Shown in pieces: positions 1 through 12,071 of a DNA stretch of 64,000 nt. Source of the DNA: Crocodylus rhombifer (taxonomy: Eukaryota; Chordata; Crocodylia; Crocodylidae); NCBI GenBank assembly GCA_038503035.1, contig JAVSML010024581.1:1-64000 (forward strand), read 5' to 3'. A model generated the notes under the pieces. It was given only the letters and a program-made list of their open reading frames with translations. It had not been told where the DNA came from and did not search any database. The stretch's first letter is position 1. Each line of letters begins with the position of its first letter. Position numbers and translations under genes: made by a program.

Positions 1-3000
1 TATTGTTAGCAATTTGCTCCTGTTACTACGTTCAATAGAGCTCTTTGTCACTGAAGGACATTTAGGACATTCTGACCAAACAGACTTTACTTCAGTTTCC
101 GGGTCACATTTGGAAGCAAGGTTTAGTTTCCTCCTTTCTCCCAATCAACAAGACTTTTGCTGTCCATTTAAAATAGATAAAAGGAGACAATATTTCTATA
201 CAAGGTAAAACAGAGCTATAAATTTATCCAGTCTTCCAGGTTTACTGATATTAGCATTACGAATTCACTGCTGCAAGTTAATATATAGAGCTTAGTGGTG
301 GGAGCCATTATTGAGGTAAACTTGATTTGGTATTTGTTATAGCTGTGCCCACAGGGTCATAGGAAGTAGGATAAAATAAGAGTAACACCAGTGACTCTGC
401 TTTTACATATTAACTGATAACCTGGGGCCAGGAAAACATTTTCCCCAAAGAAATGCTTTTGCACTTTGTTTTCCCCTCCACAATTTCCTCTGAAGCATTC
501 TGTTGGACTAGGCATACCTTTTAACCTGTGTCAAGCTGGTTACTTTGTTCCTGCTGAAGGAGAGAAGGGAAAGGGGGATATCTTTATACAGAACCATTTA
601 AAACCTAGATAGTAATTCTTTGCAGCCACTATTTCAGATATCGGTTAAGAACTGACAAGTCAGTTTCTCCTACTATATGTTGCTGCAGTGAAATCAGAAG
701 CCCATGTTTCTGGCATCACACTTTGTTAACGTTTAGATGAATGCAAAATTACAGACAGAACTTGTTGACTTCTGAAGAATCAGTTGGCAGCAATAGATGT
801 TTCTATTCACCTTGTTGCACAGGTTGTATTTGCCATCATAGTAAAAACACATTAATTCAATTTATTTCTAAGAGACGGAAAAGATTATAACATTTTATTT
901 TCTGTGCCCCTCTTAGAAGCAGAAATAGAAGAGGACAAGCAAAACATTTTTGAAATGTCAAGGCTTTTACCACTAGGGGGTGTAAATTGTGTCAGCTAAT
1001 TCTTTTAGAGTTAAAATGCATTTGTCAGGTTTTTTACAAATATATACGTTTTATGAGAAACGTCGAAGAATTGCCTTTATGCTTCATATTGAACGTTTAA
1101 AGGGCTTTAAAAATATTTTAATACAAAACTAAATAAAACTGCAAGAGAATATACAAAGAAGACCTGATCTTTCCACCTTACTCATTTTAGAATTGGCATA
1201 GCCAAATGTGGATTTACAGTGCCAGGATCCATATGTGGTCCCATCAGCCCAGTTTCAGGTTTGACTGAGTTCAGAGAGGTGCTGCTGAGGTCAGCAGAAA
1301 GGGCCTTGGTAGTAGATCCTAATAAAGAATAGATGTTTAATAGCAGGACTGGCTGAAGGAAGAGGCAGGTGTTGCAAAGAGAGACTTCAATTTCTGAGTG
1401 AGCAATTTGTATCCAACACAGGATGACCGTGATGAGACATTATTGTCAGCTAATGTCCGTTCAGTCCAGTTCCTACTGGAGTACTGTCTTCTTTAAAAAT
1501 CACTGTTGCAGTTGGCACTAGCTGGTTCTTTTGTTGCCATGACCAAGGGGACAACCTAAGGATTGACCAAGCCATAGAACTCAAGTGCCAAGAGTTAGTC
1601 CTCCATATCTGTGATGAGGTCCATTGGCAAGCCAGTGTGAGAGGGGCACTTGGACTGCCTATCCCCATGTTACATCTGTTTTGTGAATAAAGAGATGTCA
1701 GACTGTAGTGCTGTCAATCCGGGCCCTTCTTGAGCATTTTTGAAAATCTGAGTTACTTGGTGGAAGAAGAAAATTAGTAGGCTAAATCCTGAGCGTCCTC
1801 CCTGTGTTCACTTTAGAATACAGATACCTGTGGCCAGGGAGAGACCCAAACTGTGTCTTGTATAGCATCATTTTAAAAATAAACTAACTTTTATAAGGAC
1901 TTTCATTTCAGTAACTTAAAATCACAAAATGATGATGAGTGAAACTGAAAGCTGGGAGCAAGTCTGAGTTATGAGGCGCATTGTCCAAGAAAGGCCTACA
2001 CAGGGATATGGAATAGCAGAGTATGCATTTTGGTACATAAAAGAGCCATTGCACCATCACACTTGAGCAGAGGTACTTGCTGTGCACTATAGTTTCCAGA
2101 TGCATAGGTGCAGACATTTTGCAAGCACTGTTTGGATACCTATTTTTGAACCGCTGACTGTCTTGGGAGCAAGTCATGCGTTGAATACTTTTGAAGTAAA
2201 TTTTAATATAGCCCTGCCTCAAGCTTCCTTTGGGTAGACCCCACCCCCAAATAGGGATCCCTTGATCTTAGTGGGGCCCCTTGGAAGCTCAGGAGTCTGC
2301 TTTATTTGAGCTTGGTGACTGGGGCCTCAGTTAGAAAAATACACAAGACAGTCATAGAATAATAATTGTGTAATGTCCATACCGGTATCCAGCACCTTCA
2401 CAGTTTGCTTTACAGTCTCTGGTAACTGGCTTACTGGATTAACTTACTTAAAAATGAACAAAAAGTCTTATCTGTAAGCAACAGGCCTGTGATGATGTGT
2501 AATTGATGTACTGGGTCACTGACTAGAGTTGTGCAATTTAGATTCATTTCTTTTAGTGTCCCCCAACTTACGTATTTATACTTTTTTTTTCCCTTAGCAG
2601 CCTGTCACCAATTAAACACACATGAACTTTTCCTGGCAGTTCAGTTCATTTTCTGGCCCTCATATCCTTTGAAGCCCCTTTATCATGGAAGCTTGTAGTG
2701 AAGATCTGAATTCTGGAATTCTACTTCCTGCAGCACGTATCAGCTGTCTACTTCAGATATGCAGGATTGATTTTTGCTCCCATACTCTGTATGCCTGAAT
2801 ATTTTACTTATAAAATCTAGTTCATTGTACCTCAATTCCACTCCATTTTACAGGTATCATTATAGTTCAGTGAGAGACAGATTATTTGTGAAGTTTTATC
2901 TGTTTCAGTAAAAGGCATTCAAAGTAATTAATATCACACATATTTAGTATTTCTTACTTCCAGTGTAAACCTCACTTATGTGTCAGATGGCAGAATATTA

Positions 3001-4349
3001 TCATTCAATCCTTGGTTTCACAATGTGTCACCATACCCAACTTTCTCCTATTAATGGGAACTGGATAAATATTTCTGTGGTCTGGAGCTGGTTTACTGTC
3101 CACTTCAGAGCTTGTAGTATCAGGACAGGTTTGTTGTTTTTCCTTATTGGCGTTCAGCAACATGACTTGATTTTGCAGAAGGTTCTCAGTGTTGTGCTAA
3201 TAGAGAAGCCATTCCCACTTTCCTGTTTGGAAAAGTATCTTCCTTGCTTATTGATGACTGTACTGATATTCTAGATACAGCTAACCTTATTAATAGCAAT
3301 TAATACATATTATATACTGTATGCTGTAAATCTATGTTTCATTGACATGCAATGCTTCATAACACCAATACATTATAAAAAAGAAAAGAAAACAAAAACC
3401 CTATTGGGATTTTACCAGCTCAGACTGAGGGAACAGTGCAGAACAGTAATAACTCTAGCTTAATCCCAGAGGTAATATGTATGGGAATGCCATTTGATGC
3501 TCTTCCCAAACTTCCATAAATTCCTTATGTGACAAATAGTGCCTTAGGTTTACCAGAGGGACATTGATTTTCAGCCTTTTTGTACCATATTGCCAGCATT
3601 GCTCAGACATTTTTTTCCTCAAAAGATGAGAGCAGTTGAACAAAAGGAAGCAAAAAGGGTTATTGCGTAGGAAAAGCTGGCCTACTTTCCCAGTGGCCAA
3701 TATCCTACATATCCAAAAATAGAGCAGCCTACTGGATATGCAAAGGTAGGATCCCTCCACAGAGGGAAGAAAAACAAGACTTAGATAAACTGTTCAGATA
3801 CAGCTTGAGGATTTAGGCAGCTTTGAATGATAAAAGTGGGACCTAGGCATTGTGCTGTCAGCACATTCTGTGGAGACTGATTAGAAGGTGATTTTTGTTT
3901 AATTTGTAGGTTCAGTTCTTTTTCCATCCTTTGTTTTGGGAGCACAGCACCCAACAGGTTACTGAGCTGAAGTACAGGGCTGGCCTCACCCACTGGGAAT
4001 GCAGTTCACTGCTGTGCAGACCACACGAGGCCTCTGCACTACTGAAGTCCTGTAGGGTCTTTAGTGGGACATAAGCATTATGCTGTGCCCTTCCCAACAG
4101 GTAAGCTCGACCCCACTTGTGCGACACTAAGCAGTTCGCTTTCCCGCCTGAGCTCCATTCCCCCAGACATAGTTCCTTTGCATTCTCAGTATCTACTATA
4201 TCCATATGTTTATGGATATTTATAAAAGTGGCCACCCCTTAACGCATGCATAGCAAAAGAAGTGTCATGCTCTTTCACTTTCACCATTGTGCCTCTATCT
4301 TTACTCCCTTCCTTGTCATCACATCCACGTTCACCTTGCCTTGCTTGTG

Positions 4350-4460
4350 TCTCATTTAGATTGTAAGCTCCTCGAAGCAGGGAATTGATGCTTTTTGTTT
4401 GTCTGTAAAGAGTCATACACAACTATGGTGCTGTTTGAAATATAAATGACAATAAACACT
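4350..4460 (+). repeat. Old interspersed-repeat tail, copy 1
   Basis: The stretch begins with a TTGTAAGCTC-type motif, continues through a 'caggga..tgatgctttttgt' stretch and ends in 'aaatataaatgacaataaac'. This is the layout of ancient amniote SINE or CR1/L3 3' tails ('gattgtaagctccttgggg...aataaataat'). A related, differently decayed copy lies about 1.1 kb downstream. The exact family was not determined. Confidence 0.5.
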
Positions 4461-5539
4461 AGAATCCATTCTGGAGAGTTACAAGTTTGATTTATTGTAA
4501 GTTGCTAGCAACAGTAATGGTGACAGGTACCTGTGATACAGTCTAAGGAGATTGTTAGGGGAAAGGTTGGGTGCTGACCTGGGGGATCTGCCTGCTTGTG
4601 TACAGGAAGGAATTATTTGGGAATTCGATACTGTTCTCCGCATGTTCCTGCAGATTGCTTGTTAGTAATTTCACATTACCTGTGTAACCATGAAACCATC
4701 CTTCACTGCCTCTTTTTTTCTCTGTTGTCTTTGATAGCCACGTTCCCCTTACCAATCCCCTCATCATCACTCCAGTCTGATCTCCTCTCCGAGCAACTTC
4801 GAGCACATCTATCACATGACTGTTAACTCAGCTGAAAAATTCCTCTCTTATGATTCCATAAACCCAGCCTGTCCCCCAGCTCTGCGCTCTGCCCCTGGCA
4901 CCCCAGCCATTATGACTCTGAGGGTAGGAACGGCTCACTGTACTAACACAGTGTGGTTTTCCTCTTGCTTGGCTAATAACATGGAAGAAACAAGCCTCTG
5001 CAAGTGCTTTCCTTCTCTTCTGAACTCTCGTGTGTCCCAGCCGGTTCGTATCCACCTTTCTACCCTGGTGCTTTCCACAGCTGGTCACGTACCAAGGAGC
5101 AGAACTTCACAGCTTAAAAAATTAAGGAAAAAAACTGCTGGATTGAACCGCTTTCCTGTGAAAGTAATGTCATGTTTTTAATTGCCTAATGGGACATGGG
5201 ACATTAAATGGTAACGGTTTATATCCTACAGCGTGCATCGTACAGCAGTCAGCAATGGGGGGGCTGCATTCTGGATAGCTGATAGGGCTGGGAAAAGGTT
5301 GACTAATAATAATGCACTTTCTTTAAATGCAAGTTTTGCAAGCACCCTTCAGAGAGTAAGACAGAGTTTCCATGCCCGGCAGAGTTTACAGCCAAGCTTG
5401 AACAAGAAGGTAGACAAAAGCGGGGACCAAGGGCAAAACAATTAAAAATAATATAAGCTTTTTACACAGACAGCAGATCCCAAGAATACAAGGATGCTTA
5501 AGCTGAGGCTGAGATAAGAGGTGATTAAATCATTCTTTT

Positions 5540-5660
5540 TGGGCTGGAGACCATCTTTTTGTTCTGTTTGTGTGCACCCCCCTCCCCACAAGTGGGGCCC
5601 TGGTCCATGAATGAGGCTCTTGGATACTGTGGTAGCATAAATAGTAATAAAATAATAAGC
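5540..5660 (+). repeat. Old interspersed-repeat tail, copy 2
   Basis: The segment has 'gagaccatctttttgttctg', then 'ggggccctggtccatgaatg', then 'gtagcataaatagtaataa'. It matches the layout of the widespread sauropsid SINE/L3-like tail ending in a short AAT-rich repeat. It is partly collinear with the segment at 4350-4460. Family name is inference; the A/AAT-rich 3' end sets the orientation as +. Confidence 0.55.
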
Positions 5661-8600
5661 TACTGCAGGGCACTTCTTTGCAAGTTTGGGAAACCCAAAT
5701 GAGAATAAGGTGGCCAACTTCTCCCTATGAGCTCCTGCGGCTGAGAGGCTTTTTCAGATGTAACCCCAGCAAGAATTTAGACCCTTGAGGGGAAAATTAT
5801 TCTTTTCTCATGAAGTGGGAGAAAGGTACAGTCCAGAGGCAAAGCTGTTGGCAGGAAAATGTTGGGAGGCATGGTCAGACATGGAAGTTGCCCATGTACA
5901 GCTAAGTCCCAAAGAGTTAATGCGTGGCCAGTTGTCCTTGTCATGACCTGTTGCAACTGTAAGCAAGCAGAAAATATTAATAAGCAAAGCCACGGTGTTT
6001 TGTAGCGCATGTAGGTATCTTGCACCTAGTGTGGTCAGTCTGTATTTACTCTCAAGGTGTTTCTGCTGGCCGGAGCCTTGTGCCAAATGTCTGAAACCAG
6101 AGCACCCTGTTTAAGGCCAAGCAAGGCCTTGTCCAGAAGGGCTGAAGTGCTCTGGCTGCAAGCGCGGGGCTGAGATCTGCTCAGCACTGAGCTTCCCCCT
6201 AAGTCCCTGTTTGCATGAGTGCATTGAAAAAGTCAGAGTTTGTTGCATTGCAGCATTTTCACTTTACCACAGAAGTTTCTATATTTAAAATACAGTGGGA
6301 CCCAGTCCCTTTTCCTTAGCCTTTCTCAGGTGAGTAAGGCGACAGCACGCAGGAAGGGCTGCATGTGTAGGTGCTCACTATATGCAGTCATAGTAACAAT
6401 GTGGACCTTGGTTTAAGAGCACCACTTCCACTGCCAGTGCACTTACATAGCAATCAAGGGTGTGAATGTGGAGGGACACTGGGGAATCCAGAGCCTTGTG
6501 ATTGCAGGCCTGCTAGCTCACCTAGAGGACTGGCTTTTATGAAGGAGCATGTTCTGGCTGAGGGAAGAAATGGCATGGAGTCTGGAAACTGTCTGGGCAA
6601 CAGGGAACCAATATTCTTGTGTCCAAGGGGCACCTCATGGCAATTGAATGGATTGGGACTCAGATAGAGCTGGGATGGGCCTGAACTAGGGACCTGAAGG
6701 GGACGAAATCAATACTGGGCGTTGAAAGCAAGTCTAGCACACAAGCACCTCATGTATTGCCCTATGATCAAAATAATCTTTCACTGGAAAATACTATGCC
6801 AAAATTCATTTAGTGATGGGTAGACTCATTTAGTGAGTCCCAATAGGGGGGCAGCTAGAAAAACCAGGGGAAGCCACCCAACAGCCAAATTCCCATGGAA
6901 GCTGCAGTCCACCCAGTGCCATGGACATGTAGAAGACCCCAGGGCAGAGTCTGAGTCTGAGGAGATGGAGCGGGGGAGGCCTCACTGTGGTGAGACTTGG
7001 GAGTAGATCAGTGTTTGCAGGGTGGATGAGTCTGGGTCTGCTGCTACGCAGATGAGCAGCTGCTGCATTTTTGGAGCACAGCAACTCCACCAGAGTTTTA
7101 CTCCCCGACTAAATCTGCAATGCACAGAGCTAATCTGGGGCTTTCTCTGTCTCAAGCTTATAGTCTGCTCCAGCAGCAGCTTCTCTGCTGGGGAGGGGAG
7201 GTTCCTCTGCAAGGGTATTTCTTCTACCCATTATTTCCCCCTCACCTGCCCCATCTTAGTCCAGCAGTGGGGAAGGATAAAATATGCACAGGTTTGAATT
7301 GCTTGAGCTAAACCAGATTGTTCGTTTCTTAAAGGCTCACAGTTAACTCTGAATGATTGTTTTAATTTGCTGCTGCTGGTTTGTTTTTCATAACTGCTGC
7401 TTCTAACTGCCATTTTCTCCCTGGTGCCAGTTTCTTCTTTGTGTTGCGTGCACATTGCTCTGTTGCTATTTTTGCATTTAAGTGCTAGGTTCACTGGGAT
7501 TTGTTTTTAGACAAAAGAACAATGAGACCTTTGCTTGTTGGGGTAGGGAGGAAATCACATAGGTGGAATTACATGGACTTTGCAAACAGATTAAAAAAAA
7601 AAACAACAGTAGTCAAATGTGAGGCTGCAAGCCAACCTGACTGGGTTTGAGTTTTACACTGCTGTGGCTGATCTCTTTCAAATGCATGTATCAGTCACTG
7701 ATCAGTCACTAGTGGCCACCTTCCTAGCTCCAGCCCACATACCCCACTCATCCACCGGTTGTGGCTGCTCAGCCTCTGGTAAGGAGAGTTGCTGCCTTGT
7801 TATTATTGAACATCATTCTTCTCTTTGAGAAACCACCTGCTCCTTGTCTGACAGGCACTGAAGCCGCCTCCTTGTGATTCCAATGTATGATATCAAAGTG
7901 CTGCATTCTGGCTTTTCCTAACATGTCTCAAAACACCACGTCTGCTCTATAGTTAAACACCGGGTACTTGTTCTGTGCAGTCTCCACCCACTGTCAGCAA
8001 GCTCAAGCTGAGATCTTCCTGGGTGTCGCAGGACACACAGACTGACTCCACATATTCTTTTATGGTAAATAAGATAATTTAAAATATAGTTTATGTATTC
8101 ACTGCTTTTTTGAAAAAAGGGCATATAGGCAATACAAGATAATATTTAATTTGACTATTTTGAAGGGTGCTTGTCAGCCCTACAGATCTGCTGAAACAGC
8201 TGGAAACAATCCAACAGCAGGGAGATAAATTGGCAAATCAAATAGGGCTTTTCCATCCCTGCAGTCTCAGGTTCATTTATGCAGGTAGCAGAGAGAGATT
8301 CTGAATGAAAAAAAAAAAAAATCAAGCCTTGTGTGGCTTTGTTGCACATGAAAAATGAGGAGTTCATGTCATGTGGGAAAATCCCTGTTGTTGGAAAATT
8401 GTTCATAAATGTAGGTTAGGAACAGTGGCAGTAACAACAGACAAGTAACAATAATAATACTTACTACACATCCCCTAGCTGCTTTGCTAAGTCTATTCCA
8501 GCCATTATAAACCCCCTCTTTAGCTATACTATTATATAACCTACCTAGAGAAACTGATAGATACTCAAGAATATGGTAAATGATAACTTATCTATTACTT

Positions 8601-10140
8601 ATAAAGTACTGCCCCTGGATACCAACAAATCAGGAAGGATATTTGTATTTGTATTAAGGGTATAGGTTAACACAAAATAGTTCAGACTGATTTCCCTATA
8701 CAGTGGATTTAAAACACTGGTTTGCTGTATCTGTGTTATTACCACATTGCTAAAGGGGGAAAGCCCCATGGGTAATTTAATGATTCCCCAGTAACTCACA
8801 CAAACGCACACCCCCCCTTCACTATTAAAATGCTGCATCACTAGCTGCGTGTTCAGCTCTTTCTATCCTCTCTCCTTCTGGAGATAAAGTAATGACGTAA
8901 GCATTTTTCTCATGTGTCCTCCCTGAAAGGTGAATCTGAGAAGGTTCCTTGCAGTACTGTTAAGAGATCTCTTTTCTTGTGGTGCTAGTAATACAATTAA
9001 ACATAGCTCAGAGGAAGTAAAAAGGAAAAAAAACCCAATCAAATGCTAATTAGTCCTGTTTAGGGTTAGGGGGTTATAATATCATTCAACAAGAGCAGCT
9101 ACTGATTCTGCCAACTCTGTGCAAAAAAACCCAAAACTAGCATAGAAGTAATGGAATAACTGAGTTGTTTTTTTTTCCCCAGACATCACCATGACATAGT
9201 AAATGTGGCATTTGGATTAAATGTGTATGTCTACATGGTACAGCTTATACTGCACAGAGATAATCAAATAACTTCAAAACTCAAAGCAGGATATGAGAGA
9301 CAGACAGAGAGCAAGAGACTAGTGCTTGTGTGGCACCCAAGCATTGCTATGCCATTCAGACATACTCAGTGGGACTGAGGCTGCCCTGCTTGTTTATGAT
9401 CCACAATATGTCCCTGATTGATTGGATATTCTCAGACAGAGCCACACAGGGAGCAGAGATCAGGGCAGAACCGACTTCATAGAGGCCTTTTATTCTTGTT
9501 GTAAGTTTCATTAACATCCATGCCTACGAGGGCAACTACAGTTGTGAATTATTTCATACACTTGGCTATATTAAGCTAGTCTGAAATAATGTGGGGCATT
9601 AGTAGTAGAAAGAAATAAGCTGCAAGGCAAAGATACAATTCAAAAAATAAATAGCTGAAGCTTGGACCTAGCTTTAGGCTAGGTGAAGCCACTTTGGGCT
9701 CTGGATGTATTTCTTACAAAGAAGTTGTATTTCTTCCCCTGTATGGAGAGGTTTTATATAGCCAATTCTCATTAGTTCTAATGATTTATTTGTGCAAGGA
9801 GGGAGCCTGATGAATGCATTTATATTTAACCAAAGATCAAAGACAAACAGGCATGTTGGAAAGCCTTTATCAATGTGACCAGGAAGCAGTCCTGTATACA
9901 AAGACTGCAGGACTAAGTGTGCTGAAGTCTTTTTTAGTTTTTCCCCTCCCTGTGATCCCCTCTAAGATTACAACACTGAAAACAAGTTTCCCAGAGTTTG
10001 TTGCTCCAAACCACCAGTCCTCTTTCTTCAGAGGTGCAAGAGAAATTGGAGGTAGTCTAAGAATGATGTTGTAGCTGTAATGATCCAGAATTTATGCCAG
10101 AGGCAAAAGATACCATCCTAAGAAATCCTTATTCGAACAA

Positions 10141-10303
10141 CTCTGTAGTTGGGATAAAGTTAGACAAGCTTTTGAATGCAAGACATTCTTCATCAGGTCT
10201 CTGATCACAGGAAGCCAGGGACAGCACAGTCATAAATATATAGTCATGCTGACGAAGAATGTCTTGCATTCAAAACTTGTCAAACTTTATTTCAACTACA
10301 GAG
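10141..10303. repeat. Inverted repeat with hammerhead-like arms
   Basis: The left arm is 10141-10196 and the right arm is 10249-10303, separated by about 52 bases. The arms are reverse complements over about 55 bases with a few mismatches. Read outward from the centre, each arm starts CTGAYGAAGAATG, continues CTTGCATTC and AAAA, and then has a CTTGTC-type stretch. The internal pair GAATG/CATTC forms a small stem. This recalls the hammerhead core CTGANGA - stem II - GAAA found in Penelope-like elements. In both arms the first G of GAAA is replaced by A. Classification is tentative. Confidence 0.5.
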
Positions 10304-11210
10304 GTGGTTAAATAAGAGAGATCACCCTAAAAAGTCCTTGCTTTTCCTATAGGAATTTAAGACACTCCTGCAGCCGAGTGGTGAAATTCACCAAAAGGCA
10401 AAAAGGGTTTGCCCCTTTAAACTGATAAGGCATATTTTCAGCCCAGCTCATACATGGCCAGTTCAGAAAAACAACTTTCAGGTGTGTGGTGGCAGGAAAA
10501 GCAGTGGAACAAGCCCTAATTTGAGATAACAGCAAATCAAAGTAGTTGCAAAAAAACTCTGACTGGTATTCAGATGAGGCTTTTCTGTCTAGCAATCTGA
10601 AACTAAAAGGCTAAATCTGCTCTTGGCCAACATCCGCGTCGATCTAGACTGACTCTGCTGAAACTAATCAGGTTTCTTTAGTATAGCTGTAGGCAGTTTG
10701 GCCCAGTGTTTCTGCTTAACTGCATGAAGCACACGACAGGCACATGGCACAAGTAACATTGTTCTTCGTAACAAATAGATCTATCACACATGATGCTATT
10801 GAAGAGACCCCATTTAATAAAATATTGCTTGGAGAAACAGACCCCCAAAAAATATGCCATGTTTGTTGGGCATCTTTTTAGTATGTCATTGAAATTGATA
10901 TCAGATGTTAGACTCTCAGAGCAGCCCACTAAGGAAGTTCTACCAGGGAGTCTTTCTTGGTCATCTGCATCTGTCCATGTAATTCAGCACCATACTGTCA
11001 TGCTGTGTGATCTTCTAGCCTCTGCACTAAGTTGCAGAATACTATCTTGCAAATTTGCTGACCTACCCCTGAGGTGATCCAGCTCTGGTAAGACTGGGGC
11101 ATTACTTGGACTTCTTAGTTTCATTTGGTATCTGCCTGTCTCCAGCACTGAATCAGCAGCAGATGAATTGATTAAAGCATTTTTTTTCCATGTTTCCCTG
11201 TGCATTGCAG

Positions 11211-11328
11211 AACCTTCGGCCTCAGGAAAGTCGGACCATGTTCAGTGGCTCTGTCAGCATCCCATCTATCACAAAATCCCGCCCCGAACCAGGACGATCA
11301 ATGAGCGCTAGTAGCGGGTTGGCAGCAA
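11211..11328 (+). CDS. CDC42BPA: CDC42BPA, third-to-last coding exon
   Basis: This exon encodes the start of the C-terminal tail of MRCK-alpha, a cytoplasmic serine/threonine kinase that acts downstream of CDC42 on myosin and actin. It opens with NLRPQESRTMFSGSVSIPS, continues ITKSRPEPGRSMSASSGLAA and ends one base into an arginine codon. In the human protein as I know it, this follows the CRIB (CDC42-binding) motif directly. The acceptor is a pyrimidine tract plus TTGCAG ending at 11210. The donor is GTAAGT at 11329. The length of 118 nt gives phase 0 in and phase 1 out, and it joins in frame to the next exon. The match to human is nearly residue for residue, so the identification is firm. 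Confidence 0.95.
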
Positions 11329-11913
11329 GTAAGTTACCAGGTCTGTCTTGCCTTAAATTGCATGTAGAAACATGGAAAGCTAATGCTGGGTGCTCGGTAT
11401 TGGCTTTGACTGCTCCCACTGACGTCAGTGGGAGTGTTCGAGCATTGACCTTGGTAGGAGCTCTTGGGCAGCTATCAAGGGATATTGAAAACCTCACATG
11501 CTTGTTTCTCTGTTATTGACATTATGATGGCCAGCATCAGAATCTAAACTGTTTGTCTATCTTGGGGCTGCGTAATGACTGCTTAGTCTCGGAGTCAAGG
11601 GCAAATCAACCATTGGCTCCAGTGCTGGTTTTTTCCTTCGTTGTTGTTGCAGTTTGCTACTGGTATGGCTAGCACATGTAACAACAGTGGACAACTGGCT
11701 GCTGACAGAGAAGGGTTAATTTTTTAACTCTTTGTCCTCCCATGGTCCTGTCCAGATATTACAGGGTCCAGTACATGATCACATAGTATGTTGTCCAGGG
11801 CATCCGGGAATACAGACAGGAAGGTTTTACTGGAAAGCAATGGGGGACCATGAAGCAGCCATTGACCAGCCTAGTATATGTCCCTACAACCGCTGTTTCC
11901 TTGCGCCTTTTAG
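11329..11913 (+). other. CDC42BPA: CDC42BPA intron, phase 1
   Basis: The intron runs from GTAAGT to TTTTAG. It holds a perfect 22-bp palindrome centred on TGACGTCA (11413-11434). I see nothing else in it. Confidence 0.85.
11413..11434. promoter_or_regulatory. Perfect palindrome centred on a CRE site
   Basis: The sequence is a perfect 22-bp palindrome. Its half site is ctcccactgac and its centre is TGACGTCA, the full consensus cAMP-response element bound by CREB/ATF factors. It sits about 85 bases inside a CDC42BPA intron. Similar 'cccactgac.tca.tgggag' strings occur in a common sauropsid repeat, so the site may be repeat-derived. Binding is inference. Confidence 0.45.
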
Positions 11914-12071
11914 GGTCGTCAGCACAGAATGGCAGTGCTCTGCGGCGGGAATTCTCAGGAGGGAGCTACAGCGCAAAGCGTCAGCCTATGGCATCGCCAT
12001 CAGATGGGTCGTTGTCTTCTGGTGGTTTGGACCAAGGCAGTGATGTGCCGACAAGGGACTATGAGCGGGAG
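11914..12071 (+). CDS. CDC42BPA: CDC42BPA, second-to-last coding exon
   Basis: The exon completes the arginine codon from the previous exon and reads SSAQNGSALRREFSGGSYSA, then KRQPMASPSDGSLSSGGLDQ, then GSDVPTRDYERE. This is the low-complexity, serine/glycine-rich tail of MRCK-alpha, likely disordered and a target for phosphorylation. The acceptor is CCTTTTAG ending at 11913 and the donor is GTGAGT at 12072. The 158 nt run from phase 1 to phase 0. Compared with human it differs at only a few residues (for example DYERE where human has DFDGE), so it is a close orthologue under constraint rather than a pseudogene. Confidence 0.95.

Larger units (their letters stand above)
1..11210 (+). other. 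CDC42BPA: Upstream intronic stretch of CDC42BPA
   Basis: I found no coding exon here. The next exon downstream begins at 11211 just after the CRIB-domain region of the protein, so this stretch should be intron between the CRIB-encoding exon and the serine-rich tail. I looked for the CRIB exon (a FNHxAHMGP-type peptide) and did not see it, so it probably lies before the window. All open frames in the stretch are short and unlike known proteins. It contains two old SINE/LINE tail relics (4350-4460, 5540-5660), an inverted repeat (10141-10303) and short A- or T-rich runs. The rest looks like ordinary AT-rich intron. That it is one single intron is inference. Confidence 0.6.

Noticed and set aside
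5041..5060. GGTTCGTATCC, like a tRNA B box
   Set aside because: No matching A box, acceptor stem or anticodon arm could be built around it.
4816..5181. A 121-codon plus-strand open frame
   Set aside because: No similarity to known proteins, no splice context, and an overlapping antisense frame of similar quality. Likely chance.
1..11210. Possible CNH/CRIB exons of CDC42BPA
   Set aside because: I searched for the CRIB peptide and for acceptor-bounded frames and found none convincing, so no exon is claimed.
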